NCBI GenBank assembly: GCA_945876935.1
Contig: CAMCQA010000005.1
Span: 1 to 35,278 of the forward strand
DNA from: an uncultured Clostridia bacterium
GTDB taxonomy: Bacteria > Bacillota > Clostridia > Peptostreptococcales > Anaerovoracaceae
DNA: 35,278 bases
Direction of reading: 5' to 3'
Shown: positions 1 through 8,374 of the stretch, one piece after another
Numbering within the stretch: the stretch's first letter is position 1
Layout: each line of letters opens with the position of its first letter
Notes under the pieces: generated by a model
Database searches by the model: none
What the model was told of the DNA's origin: nothing
What the model saw: only the letters and a program-made list of their open reading frames with translations
Position numbers and translations under genes: made by a program

Positions 1-166
1 CGTGTTCTCCTAAAAATATAGCAACTTCATGCTGACCCATTGGATATAGGTTAATAAGTTCAACACTTGCAACCTGATTATCAACTATATTATAAAATTT
101 GAAATTTTCACAATGTCCAAAATGATTGAAAATTTTACCTTCGTTATATGTAACTGCTATTTTCAT
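1..166 (-). CDS. NifX/NifB-family iron-molybdenum cluster-binding protein (partial, N-terminus only)
   Basis: The first 55 codons can be read on the minus strand from an ATG at 166-164, beginning MKIAVTYNEGKIFNHFGHCE and continuing past the window edge. The opening MKIAVTY, the HFGHCE motif and a later G-H-EVAIFLGEH stretch match the dinitrogenase iron-molybdenum cofactor biosynthesis domain, a small RNase-H-like fold that binds Fe-S/Mo clusters. Many non-nitrogen-fixing anaerobes carry such proteins, so this does not imply nitrogen fixation. A strong ribosome binding site (TAGGAGGT on the minus strand, 173-180) lies 6 bases before the ATG. The gene is divergent from asnS. The rest of the domain and its neighbours lie outside the window. 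Confidence 0.78.
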   Translation of the reverse strand, partial: MKIAVTYNEGKIFNHFGHCENFKFYNIVDNQVASVELINLYPMGQHEVAIFLGEH

Positions 167-264
167 CTCTATACCTCCTATTTTTTATATATATTCCCAT
201 ATAGAAACAAGTTAAACATTTATGAAGAAACAAAGTTAGTTTTATGGAAAGATTAGTTAAGTTG

Positions 265-273
265 TGATATAAT
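265..273 (+). promoter_or_regulatory. Candidate extended -10 promoter for asnS
   Basis: TGATATAAT carries an extended TG and a perfect TATAAT (268-273). The -35 region (TGGAAA, 245-250, 17-base spacer) is weak, as is common with extended -10 promoters. It sits about 85 bases before the asnS ATG. The rest of 167-358 is AT-rich intergenic DNA between divergent genes with no other recognisable element. Confidence 0.45.
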
Positions 274-358
274 TATTGGTACGTTTTTAATAAGAAATAA
301 AGCATAGGTAGCTTTACATATTTTAGAATATACTGAAAAATAGGAAGGTAATTTAGAG

Positions 359-1747
359 ATGGAATTGAAAGTAAAACAACTTTATAGGGAAACAGAAAAA
401 TTTTCAGATAAAGAGGTCGTTATCAGAGGCTGGATTAGAACTAATAGAGGTTCAAATAAGTTTGGATTTTTAGAAGTAAATGATGGAAGCTTCTTTAAGT
501 CAGTGCAGGTTGTGTATGAAAATGATAATTTAGATAACTTTGATGAAGTTTCAAAACTGCCTATTTCCACAGCTGTTAGAGTTGAAGGTATCCTTGTTAT
601 AACTCCAGATGCTAAGCAGCCTTTTGAGATAAAAGCAAATAATATAGTAGTTGAAGGTAGTTCTTCATCTGATTATCCACTTCAGAAGAAGAGACACAGT
701 CTTGAGTACCTTAGAGAAATTGCTCACCTTAGACCTAGAAGCAATACGTTTTCAGCAGTTTTTAGAGTGAGATCTTTGGTTGCTCATGCAATTCATTGCT
801 TCTTCCAGGATAGAGGCTTCGTATACGTTCATACTCCGATCATAACAGGTAGTGATGCTGAGGGTGCAGGAGAGATGTTCAGAGTAACAACTTTAGACCT
901 TGAAAATATTCCGTCAAAAGATGGTAATATAGATTTTTCACAGGACTTTTTTGGAAAAGAGGCAAGCCTTACTGTATCAGGACAGCTTGAAGGAGAAATA
1001 TTTGCTCATGCATTTAGCGATATATACACTTTTGGACCAACTTTTAGAGCAGAGAACTCAAATACTACTCGTCATGCATCAGAATTTTGGATGATTGAGC
1101 CAGAGATGGCATTTTGCGATCTAGAAGGAAATATGTCAGTAGCTGAAGATATGATAAAGTATATTATCAGTTATGTAATGGAGCATGCTCCAGAAGAAAT
1201 GGAATTTTTCAATAGCTTTGTAGATAAGGGGCTTTTGGCTAGATTAGATAATATAATAAACTCCGAGTTTGGAAAAGTTACGTATACAGAAGCAGTAGAA
1301 ATTTTAGAAAAGTCAGGAAAAGAATTTGAATATCCTGTTTCTTGGGGAATAGATTTACAAACGGAGCATGAGAGATACTTAACAGAAGAAGTGTTTAAAA
1401 AACCGGTCTTTGTAACAAACTATCCGAAGGATATAAAGGCTTTCTATATGAGACTTAACGATGATGGAAAGACTGTTGCGGCATGCGATTTGTTAGTTCC
1501 AGGAATAGGCGAGATAATTGGAGGAAGTCAGAGAGAAGAAAGGCTTGATCTGCTTACTGAAAGAATGGAAGAGTCAGGTCTTAACAAGGAAGACTACTGG
1601 TGGTATTTGGAACTTAGAAAATATGGTGGAGTTGTTCATTCCGGATATGGTCTAGGATTTGAAAGAATGATTATGTACATAACTGGTATGGGTAATATCA
1701 GAGACGTGCTACCATTCCCTAGAACGCCTAAGAATGCAGAGTTTTAA
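359..1747 (+). CDS. asnS: Asparaginyl-tRNA synthetase
   Basis: Class II aminoacyl-tRNA synthetase that charges tRNA-Asn with asparagine in the cytoplasm. The 462 residues have the family's usual length. An OB-fold anticodon-binding domain covers about residues 18-100 ([18 protein letters not shown]). The catalytic core follows, with motif 2 at about 228-250 ([16 protein letters not shown]), a [12 protein letters not shown] segment, and motif 3 near the C-terminus (GLGFERM, 431-437). The PFPRTP ending is typical of AsnRS and argues against aspartyl- or lysyl-tRNA synthetase. The start has an AGGAAGG ribosome binding site about 10 bases upstream. It appears monocistronic: a hairpin follows at 1775 and the next gene belongs to cobalamin synthesis. 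Confidence 0.97.
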   Translation: MELKVKQLYRETEKFSDKEVVIRGWIRTNRGSNKFGFLEVNDGSFFKSVQVVYENDNLDNFDEVSKLPISTAVRVEGILVITPDAKQPFEIKANNIVVEGSSSSDYPLQKKRHSLEYLREIAHLRPRSNTFSAVFRVRSLVAHAIHCFFQDRGFVYVHTPIITGSDAEGAGEMFRVTTLDLENIPSKDGNIDFSQDFFGKEASLTVSGQLEGEIFAHAFSDIYTFGPTFRAENSNTTRHASEFWMIEPEMAFCDLEGNMSVAEDMIKYIISYVMEHAPEEMEFFNSFVDKGLLARLDNIINSEFGKVTYTEAVEILEKSGKEFEYPVSWGIDLQTEHERYLTEEVFKKPVFVTNYPKDIKAFYMRLNDDGKTVAACDLLVPGIGEIIGGSQREERLDLLTERMEESGLNKEDYWWYLELRKYGGVVHSGYGLGFERMIMYITGMGNIRDVLPFPRTPKNAEF

Positions 1748-1774
1748 TATACTATAAAAGCGAAAGAGAATTGG

Positions 1775-1808
1775 AGCTAGGGGTGCTGATATGCACCTCT
1801 AGTTTTGT
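1775..1808 (+). terminator. Probable rho-independent terminator after asnS
   Basis: A 10-bp stem (1777-1786 with 1793-1802, one G-U pair) with a TGATAT loop is followed by a short T run (TTTTGT). The T tract is weak, so partial read-through into cbiG is possible; no clear separate promoter for cbiG is visible in the 88-base gap. Confidence 0.6.
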
Positions 1809-1835
1809 AAATAGGCCTATGGTCATGGAGGTAAA

Positions 1836-2852
1836 ATGAATATAGGTATAGTGTTTTTCACAGATAATGGAAGAGTTTTATGTGAAAAAATAGAGAAGCT
1901 TTTGAATGGTAAACAATACAGAGAGAAAGAGATTGCTCTAGAGATAAGAAACAAAGAAGAGAAATTATCTCATTGGGTTGAGAAAGCATTTAAAGAAAAG
2001 GATGCTATTATATTTATTTCAGCCACTGGCATTGCTGTCAGAAGTATTGCTCCATTTATAAAATCAAAAACGACTGATCCAGCAGTAATTGTTATAGATG
2101 ATATGGGCACTTTTGTTATTTCTCTATTATCCGGACATGTGGGCGGTGCAAATGGACTTACAACATTGATAGCAGATGAGCTGAAAGGACAGCCAGTTAT
2201 TACTACAGCGACCGATGTTAGCAATAAGCTGGCCATTGACTCGTGGGCAGTAGAGAATGGTCTTATCATTGACAATATAAAGCCTGCTAAAGATATTGCG
2301 ATGGATATCCTTGCTGGGAAATTGATTAAGACGAGAAGCTTAGTTAATATGAATATAAAAGATGAGCAAATATTTTTAGTAGATGATACCCCTAGGGATA
2401 GAGGAATAAATATAAGTTATAAAAATGATAAAATATTTGATCATGAGCTGAAACTAATTCCTAAGATTATAACTTTAGGTATAGGTTGCAGAAGGGGTAA
2501 AAGCAAAGAAGAGATAGAAGAGCTTGTCAATAAAGCTTTGAAGGAAGAAAATATAGATATAAGAAGCATAAAAAACATAGCTTCAATAGATTTAAAAAAA
2601 GATGAAATTGGACTTATTGAGTTTGCAAGAAGTCTTGGTGTGGAATTTATTACATATACAAGTGATGAATTAAAAAATGTAAAAGGTGACTTTCCACCAT
2701 CAAGCTTTGTAAGTTCTGTTACAGGTGTAGACAATGTTTGTCAGAGAGCAGCTGTTTTGGCTAGTGATAATGGAAATGTAATAAGAGAAAAAACATCTTT
2801 AAATGGTGTAACTTTATCGATTGCAAAGAAAGAGATTATTCTGGAAATTTAG
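1836..2852 (+). CDS. cbiG: Cobalt-precorrin-5A hydrolase CbiG
   Basis: CbiG opens the delta-lactone ring of cobalt-precorrin-5A and releases acetaldehyde in the anaerobic cobalamin pathway. The 338 residues have normal length. The N-terminal/central domain shows IIFISATGIAVRSIAPFI and LLSGHVGGANGLT, both hallmark CbiG segments. The C-terminal CbiG_C domain begins around residue 209 with ITLGIGCRRGKS and includes the SVTGVDNVCQRAA segment. The start has a GGAGG ribosome binding site (1827-1831). Its stop lies 13 bases before the hemB ATG, so the two are co-transcribed. It is the first gene of a tetrapyrrole cluster whose other cobalamin genes are not in the window. Confidence 0.94.
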   Translation: MNIGIVFFTDNGRVLCEKIEKLLNGKQYREKEIALEIRNKEEKLSHWVEKAFKEKDAIIFISATGIAVRSIAPFIKSKTTDPAVIVIDDMGTFVISLLSGHVGGANGLTTLIADELKGQPVITTATDVSNKLAIDSWAVENGLIIDNIKPAKDIAMDILAGKLIKTRSLVNMNIKDEQIFLVDDTPRDRGINISYKNDKIFDHELKLIPKIITLGIGCRRGKSKEEIEELVNKALKEENIDIRSIKNIASIDLKKDEIGLIEFARSLGVEFITYTSDELKNVKGDFPPSSFVSSVTGVDNVCQRAAVLASDNGNVIREKTSLNGVTLSIAKKEIILEI

Positions 2853-2865
2853 TATGGAGGATGCT

Positions 2866-3840
2866 ATGTATAGAGGAAGAAGACTTAGAATACTAGAAAA
2901 TATAAGGGAGCTTACAAGAGAAACTAGAGTTTCTAAAAAGTCCTTGATATATCCAATGTTCATTGAGGAAGGTAGTGGTATAGTTAAAGAGATACCATCT
3001 ATGCCAGGTCAGTTTAGATATAGCACAGATACAATGATAGACAAGTTGAAAGATGTGCTTAGCTGGGGCGTAACGAGCGTTATGTTTTTTGGCATTCCTA
3101 AAGAAAAGGATGAAGTAGGAAGCGGTGCATACGATCCACATGGTATCGTTCAGGAGGCTCTAAGAATAGCAAAGAAAGAAGTTCCAGAGATTACATATAT
3201 CGGTGATGTCTGCATGTGTGAATACACTTCTCATGGTCACTGTGGAATAGCTTGTGAACATACGGTAGACAATGATAAAACTCTGCCTTTACTATGTAAG
3301 ACAGCTGTTACTCAAGTAGAAGCTGGAGCTGATATGGTCGCTCCATCTGATATGATGGATGGGAGAATAGAGGCAATAAGAGAAGCATTAGATGAAGCAG
3401 GATACTACAATACTCCTATCATGTCATATGCAGCAAAATACGCATCAGCTTTTTATGGGCCATTTAGAGATGCGGCAGGCTCCGATGGATTTAAAGGCGA
3501 TAGAAAATCTTATCAGATGGATTATCACAATAGAAGACAGGCAGTTATGGAGGCTGTATCAGACATAGAAGAAGGAGCAGACATAATAATGGTTAAACCA
3601 GCTCTTGCATACCTAGACATTATAAGAGAGCTGAAAGATATAACAGATGTTCCTGTTGCAGCTTACAGTGTTAGTGGAGAATACTCTATGATAAAAATGG
3701 GAGCTAAGGCTGGTGTTATAGATGAAAAAGAGATTATTGCTGAAACTGCTATAAGTATATTTAGGGCAGGTGCAGACATTCTTATTACATATTTTGCAAA
3801 AGAGATTGCAGAGATGATAGATAGAGGAGAAATAGGATAA
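2866..3840 (+). CDS. hemB: Delta-aminolevulinic acid dehydratase (porphobilinogen synthase)
   Basis: HemB condenses two 5-aminolevulinates into porphobilinogen, the pyrrole precursor of cobalamin, siroheme and heme. I place the start at the ATG at 2866 (324 residues) because GGAGG at 2856-2860 is ideally spaced. A longer frame begins with a TTG at 2821 inside cbiG and has no such site. The cysteine zinc cluster is complete (DVCMCEYTSHGHCG; C116, C118, C126), so it is a zinc-type enzyme. The two Schiff-base lysines are K191 (SYAAKYAS) and K244 (IMVKPALAY). Flanked by cbiG and hemL, it most likely feeds cobalamin production. Confidence 0.96.
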   Translation: MYRGRRLRILENIRELTRETRVSKKSLIYPMFIEEGSGIVKEIPSMPGQFRYSTDTMIDKLKDVLSWGVTSVMFFGIPKEKDEVGSGAYDPHGIVQEALRIAKKEVPEITYIGDVCMCEYTSHGHCGIACEHTVDNDKTLPLLCKTAVTQVEAGADMVAPSDMMDGRIEAIREALDEAGYYNTPIMSYAAKYASAFYGPFRDAAGSDGFKGDRKSYQMDYHNRRQAVMEAVSDIEEGADIIMVKPALAYLDIIRELKDITDVPVAAYSVSGEYSMIKMGAKAGVIDEKEIIAETAISIFRAGADILITYFAKEIAEMIDRGEIG

Positions 3841-3854
3841 TTAAGGTGAAAACT

Positions 3855-5153
3855 ATGAAAGTACAGAATATATCCAAGTCAGAAAATCTTTTTGAAGAAG
3901 CAAAAAAATATATTCCTGGAGGCGTAAACAGCCCTGCTAGAGCTTTTCAGTCTGTTTATGCAACTCCAAGATTTATAAGCGAGGCAGATAAGCAGTTCAT
4001 ATTCGATGAAGATGGAAATAAATATATTGACTATGTGGGATCATGGGGACCTATGATTCTTGGAAACAACAGTGATACTATAAGAGATGCTGTTTTAAAT
4101 CAGATTCCAAAGGGACTTAGCTACGGAGCAGCTACATCACAGGAAACGGAGATGGCTAAGCTATTATGTGAATTAGTTCCAGCCTTTGAGAAGGTAAGAA
4201 TGGTTACATCTGGAACAGAGGCTACAATGAGTGCCATTAGAGCTGCTAGAGGATATACGGGAAGAGATAAAATAATTAAGTTTATTGGCTGCTATCATGG
4301 TCACCACGATGCTCTTCTAGTGAAAGCCGGTTCAGGTCTTATTACAAAAGGTTCAGAGCCAGATAGCTCAGGTGTTACAGAAGGTAATGCAAAAGATACT
4401 CTTTTAGCTGTATATAACGATATTGACAGCGTAAAGAAGCTGTTTGAAGATAATAAAGGAGAAGTTGCAGCTCTTATTGTAGAGCCAGTTGCAGCAAATA
4501 TGGGAGTTGTTTTACCTAAAGAAGGTTTTCTTAAGGAGCTTAGGAAGCTTTGTACAGATGAAGGTGCTGTTCTAATCTTCGATGAGGTTATAACCGGCTT
4601 CAGGATAGCTTTAGGTGGCGCGCAGGAAGTTTTTGGTGTAGTTCCAGATATGGCAACCTTTGGTAAGATTATTGGAGGAGGTCTTCCAGTGGGCGCTTAT
4701 GGTGGTAAAAAAGAAATAATGGATACTATTGCGCCTCTGGGAAAAGTATATCAAGCTGGGACGCTTGCAGGAAACCCTGTTGCTGTAGCTGCAGGCATTG
4801 CTCAACTTAAATTCTTAAGAGATAATCCTAAGGTATATGAAGAAATTGAAAGGCTCTCAAAAAAACTTTTTGACGGATATGAGAAAGCTATAAAAGAGTC
4901 AGGTAAGAAGCTTACTATGAATAGAATAGGATCTATCGGTACGTTATTCTTTACAGAAAATGAAGTGAATAACTATGACGATGCCAAGATGAGTGATACA
5001 GATGAGTTTGCAAGATATTTTCGTCATATGATGGAGAGAGGAAATTATATTGCTCCATCACAGTTTGAAGCAATGTTCATATCTTTTGCCCACACTGATG
5101 AGGATATAGATAAGACCGTTGAGGACTTTAAAGAGTACATAGGCACGTTATAA
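3855..5153 (+). CDS. hemL: Glutamate-1-semialdehyde 2,1-aminomutase
   Basis: A PLP enzyme that turns glutamate-1-semialdehyde into 5-aminolevulinate, the step before HemB, so this organism uses the C5 pathway. I prefer the ATG at 3855 (432 residues) over a GTG at 3846 because AAGGTG (3843-3848) is well spaced from the ATG and the GTG has no site of its own. Motifs: NSPARAF near the N-terminus, VTSGTEATMSAIR (117-129), YHGHHD, FDEVITGFR (242-250) and the PLP lysine K271 in FGKIIGGGLPVG. HemA (glutamyl-tRNA reductase) and other early genes are not in the window. It starts 14 bases after hemB. Confidence 0.95.
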   Translation: MKVQNISKSENLFEEAKKYIPGGVNSPARAFQSVYATPRFISEADKQFIFDEDGNKYIDYVGSWGPMILGNNSDTIRDAVLNQIPKGLSYGAATSQETEMAKLLCELVPAFEKVRMVTSGTEATMSAIRAARGYTGRDKIIKFIGCYHGHHDALLVKAGSGLITKGSEPDSSGVTEGNAKDTLLAVYNDIDSVKKLFEDNKGEVAALIVEPVAANMGVVLPKEGFLKELRKLCTDEGAVLIFDEVITGFRIALGGAQEVFGVVPDMATFGKIIGGGLPVGAYGGKKEIMDTIAPLGKVYQAGTLAGNPVAVAAGIAQLKFLRDNPKVYEEIERLSKKLFDGYEKAIKESGKKLTMNRIGSIGTLFFTENEVNNYDDAKMSDTDEFARYFRHMMERGNYIAPSQFEAMFISFAHTDEDIDKTVEDFKEYIGTL

Positions 5154-5165
5154 ATAAATTGATTA

Positions 5166-5228
5166 GGCTAAATTTAGCCATAGAGAGCAGCTAATTGCTA
5201 TAAAGAAAGGATAACTGAAAGATCAGTT
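5166..5228 (+). other. Small palindrome and hairpin between hemL and cbiET
   Basis: The 85-base gap holds a perfect 14-base palindrome (GGCTAAATTTAGCC, 5166-5179). It also holds a 6-bp hairpin (5213-5218 with 5223-5228, loop AAGA) just before the cbiET ribosome binding site. Neither has a T tract, so neither looks like a terminator. They could be an mRNA processing or translational control site; this is inference. Confidence 0.3.
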
Positions 5229-5238
5229 AAAGGTTTAT

Positions 5239-6471
5239 ATGAAAAATATAAGCATTGTAGGAATAGGTATGGGAAACATTGATACCATAACTATTAAAGC
5301 TTTAGAAAAGATTAAAACGGCAGAAGTTCTCATAGGAGCAGAAAGAATGATTGAATCTCTTAAAGTTCTATGGGATGCTGATAAATGGGAGAAAATAAAA
5401 AAAGATTTTTCTATTGCTCCATTAAAAATACTTGATGCTATTGAAAATTTGGGATTAGAAGATGATAACATTGTAATTCTTATGTCTGGAGATACAGGAT
5501 TTTTCAGTGGCACAAAAAAACTTTCAAAAGAGTTAAAAGAAAGAAATATTAACTGTGAAATACTTCCTGGAATAAGCTCGTTATCATACCTAAGCTCAAA
5601 GGTTGGAGAGAGCTGGGGAGAGTTAAAGATTGTTAGCTTGCATGGTAGAAAAGGAAATCCTGCTGGCTATGTTATGAAAAATGATGGAGTTTTCTTTCTT
5701 CTAGATAAGAAGAATACTCCAGCCGCAGTATGTGAATGTCTTGTTGGCGCTGGACTTGGTGATAGCCAGGTTATTATAGGTGAGCGTCTCTCTTATGAAG
5801 ATGAAAAGATATCAAATGGAAAGGCTAGAGATTTTGTTGAATCAGAGTTTGATAGCTTATCTGTAATGATTGTTAAGAGATCTGGAGAGCTAAATATCCA
5901 GAGTTATACTTTGGGAATTTCAGATGATGACTTCATAAGAGGAAAGGTTCCTATGACGAAGGAAGAAGTTAGAACCATTTCTATATCTAAATTAGGGATA
6001 AAACCGAGCGATATTATATATGATGTTGGAGCTGGAACGGGATCCGTTGCAATAGAGATGGCTCTTCAAGCTCCTTATGGAAAAGTTTATGCTATAGAGA
6101 CTAAACCTGAGGCAGTTGATCTCATAAAGGTGAATAAAGAGAAGTTTTATGCTCATAATTTAGAGGTTATATCGGGTCTTGCCCCAGAAGCTTTTTCTGA
6201 ACTTCCAGCCCCAGATAAAGTGTTTATCGGTGGAAGTAAAGGGAATATGAAGGAGATTATACTTCAGATTTTAGATAAAAATCCAGATGTTAAATTTGTT
6301 ATAAACGCTATCGCTCTTGAAACTTTAAGCGAAGTAATAGCTATTTTCAAGGAGTTAGAGTTTTCTAAGACGGATATTATTCAAATGGCAGTTACAAGGA
6401 CTAAGAAGGTTGCTAGCTACACTATGCTAGATGCTATAAATCCAATTTTTATAGCAGTAGCTGAAAAGTAG
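5239..6471 (+). CDS. cbiET: Fused cobalt-precorrin-7 C5-methyltransferase / precorrin-6B C15-methyltransferase (CbiE-CbiT)
   Basis: One chain carries both activities that methylate C-5 and C-15 and decarboxylate the C-12 acetate in the corrin pathway. Residues 1 to about 205 are the CbiE tetrapyrrole-methylase fold (ISIVGIGMG at the N-terminus, SGDTGFFSG at 83-91, LPGISSL at 109-115). Residues about 225-410 are the CbiT Rossmann methyltransferase (PMTKEEVR, then the SAM loop DVGAGTGSV at 262-270, and FIGGSKGN). The fusion order matches CobL of aerobic organisms and the CbiET fusions known in Firmicutes. It starts with a modest AAAGG site and continues the cbiG-hemB-hemL run. Confidence 0.94.
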   Translation: MKNISIVGIGMGNIDTITIKALEKIKTAEVLIGAERMIESLKVLWDADKWEKIKKDFSIAPLKILDAIENLGLEDDNIVILMSGDTGFFSGTKKLSKELKERNINCEILPGISSLSYLSSKVGESWGELKIVSLHGRKGNPAGYVMKNDGVFFLLDKKNTPAAVCECLVGAGLGDSQVIIGERLSYEDEKISNGKARDFVESEFDSLSVMIVKRSGELNIQSYTLGISDDDFIRGKVPMTKEEVRTISISKLGIKPSDIIYDVGAGTGSVAIEMALQAPYGKVYAIETKPEAVDLIKVNKEKFYAHNLEVISGLAPEAFSELPAPDKVFIGGSKGNMKEIILQILDKNPDVKFVINAIALETLSEVIAIFKELEFSKTDIIQMAVTRTKKVASYTMLDAINPIFIAVAEK

Positions 6472-6528
6472 TTCGTGACACTATATTAAGTTTATTTCAG
6501 TAATAGTTTGTAAAGATAAGTAAAAGAT

Positions 6529-7911
6529 ATGAAAAATTTGACTACACCTAGAGTGTTAATAGGAGCCACTGGTAGTGGAGTAGGTAAGACTACAGTGGTG
6601 TGTGCTATTTTAAAGGCATTGAAAAATAGAAAAAAGAAAGTTGTATCTTTCAAGTGTGGACCAGACTATATAGATCCTATGTTTCATAGAAGAGTTCTAG
6701 ATATACCATCGTCTAACTTGGACTTATTTTTTAATGACAAAAATACAGTAAGATCTCTTATGGCAGACCATATTGAGCTAAACGAAGCTGATATCGCTGT
6801 TGTAGAAGGTGTAATGGGATACTATGATGGTCTTGCAGGGATTTCCAGTGAGGCCAGCAGTTATGATCTTGCAAAGGCAACAGATACACCAGGAATACTA
6901 ATCGTAGATGGTAGAGGTAAGTCTGTATCCATACTTGCTGAAATAAAAGGATTTTTAGAGTTTGAAGAAAACAGTCATATAAAAGGCGTTATTATAAACA
7001 GAATGTCTCCTATGATGTATAAGGAACTAAAGTCTTTAATTGAAGATAGAATGGATATAAAAGTTTTAGGATTCTTACCAAAGAATGAAGATATAGCTCT
7101 TGAAAGTAGACATTTAGGGCTTGTTACAGCAGAGGAGATAAAAGATTTAGATAAGTTAATTGATAAGCTAGGTACTGCAGCAGAGGAGTACCTTGATATA
7201 GATGGCATTTTAGAGCTTGCAGCTTTAACCAGGGAAGTGGAGTATGAGGGGGTCACTGTGAGGAAGCTGGGAAGCGTTAACATAGCCATAGCAATGGATA
7301 AGGCTTTTTCTTTTTACTATGATGCTAATTTGAGGCTTCTTGAGAAAATGGGAGCAAACCTAAAGTTCTTTAGTCCTGTTAATCAGGAGAGACTTCCTGA
7401 GGACAGCCATGCGCTGATTATCGGAGGAGGATATCCAGAGCTTTATTTAAAGGAGCTTGAAAATAACGAAGGTCTAAAGGAAGATATAAGAATTTGTAGT
7501 GAGAAGAATATGCCTATACTGGCTGAATGCGGTGGTTTTATGTACCTTCACCAGTGGATTGAAGATGAAAAAGGTGTGAAGTACAATATGGCAGGCTTAA
7601 TAGAAGGAGGATCTTTTCCAACAGGAAAGTTAGGTCGATTTGGATATATAGACGTGGAAACTCTTGAGGATACAGTTTTAGGAAAAGCTGGAGTCAAGTT
7701 TAAAGCCCACGAGTTTCATTATTGGGATAGTGAAAATCCAGGCGATGCAGCAAATGGAAAGAAGCCTCTCAGAAAGAGAAATTGGAATTGTATTCACAGC
7801 TTTAATAAGGTTTTTGCAGGCTATCCTCATATACATTATTTTTCTAATATAAAGATGATTGAGGAATTCTACAAAAGTGTTTTGCAATATAAGGAGAACC
7901 TTCATGTTTAG
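6529..7911 (+). CDS. cbiA: Cobyrinate a,c-diamide synthase
   Basis: ATP- and glutamine-dependent amidation of the a and c carboxylates of cobyrinate. The 460 residues have family length. The N-terminal P-loop is at 12-22 (GATGSGVGKTT) and is followed by FKCGPDYIDP, a CbiA/CobB signature. The C-terminal class I glutamine amidotransferase domain has GGGYPEL (299-305) and the nucleophile C334 in AECGGFMYL. KPLRKRNW and GYPHIHYFSN near the end are also typical. The ribosome binding site is weak (no clear GGAGG before 6529). The stop overlaps the next start by 8 bases, so translation is probably coupled. Confidence 0.95.
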   Translation: MKNLTTPRVLIGATGSGVGKTTVVCAILKALKNRKKKVVSFKCGPDYIDPMFHRRVLDIPSSNLDLFFNDKNTVRSLMADHIELNEADIAVVEGVMGYYDGLAGISSEASSYDLAKATDTPGILIVDGRGKSVSILAEIKGFLEFEENSHIKGVIINRMSPMMYKELKSLIEDRMDIKVLGFLPKNEDIALESRHLGLVTAEEIKDLDKLIDKLGTAAEEYLDIDGILELAALTREVEYEGVTVRKLGSVNIAIAMDKAFSFYYDANLRLLEKMGANLKFFSPVNQERLPEDSHALIIGGGYPELYLKELENNEGLKEDIRICSEKNMPILAECGGFMYLHQWIEDEKGVKYNMAGLIEGGSFPTGKLGRFGYIDVETLEDTVLGKAGVKFKAHEFHYWDSENPGDAANGKKPLRKRNWNCIHSFNKVFAGYPHIHYFSNIKMIEEFYKSVLQYKENLHV

Positions 7912-8374
7912 AGAAATGCGAAGAATAGAAAAATCTATGAATCTTGATGAAGTTATGAAAAGACTTGATGAAGCTAGTCATGGTATTTTATGCGTGCATG
8001 GAGATCACGGATATCCGTTTGGAGTGCCGGTAAGCTACAGCGTGTGGAATGATAAGATAGTCGTTCATTGTGCTTCGGAAGGACACAAGATTGAATCGAT
8101 AAAAAAAGACGAGAAAGTTTCATTTACTATTGTCCTAAAAGATGAAATTGATCAATCTAGATTTACGACAGACTATGAAAGTATTGTGGCTTATGGAAGA
8201 GCAAAGATATTAGATGACTTAGACGACAAGAAGGCAGCTCTATTAACATTGATAGAAAAATATAGTCCTGATTTTATCGAGGGTGGTAAAAAATATATTC
8301 AGGCTTCAGCCGCAAAGACCTGTGTACTATTAGTTGAAATTGAGAGTATTACAGGAAAGAGAAGTAAAAAATAG
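7904..8374 (+). CDS. Pyridoxamine 5'-phosphate oxidase-like FMN split-barrel protein (NimA-like)
   Basis: The real start is the ATG at 7904, with AAGGAG (7891-7896) 7 bases upstream and inside the end of cbiA; this gives 156 residues. The N-terminal [12 protein letters not shown], then [20 protein letters not shown] and [21 protein letters not shown], match the NimA/PPOX-like flavin-binding split barrel. Relatives include 5-nitroimidazole reductases and many uncharacterised flavin proteins. Substrate cannot be told from sequence. Tight coupling on both sides (8-base overlap with cbiA, TAGTG overlap with potA) puts it in the same transcript as both systems. A role in cobalamin metabolism, for example corrin reduction, is speculation. 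Confidence 0.85.
   Translation: MFREMRRIEKSMNLDEVMKRLDEASHGILCVHGDHGYPFGVPVSYSVWNDKIVVHCASEGHKIESIKKDEKVSFTIVLKDEIDQSRFTTDYESIVAYGRAKILDDLDDKKAALLTLIEKYSPDFIEGGKKYIQASAAKTCVLLVEIESITGKRSKK

Noticed and set aside
2821-2865. Longer hemB start at a TTG inside cbiG
   Set aside because: It has no ribosome binding site; the ATG at 2866 has GGAGG at ideal spacing and matches the usual HemB N-terminus.
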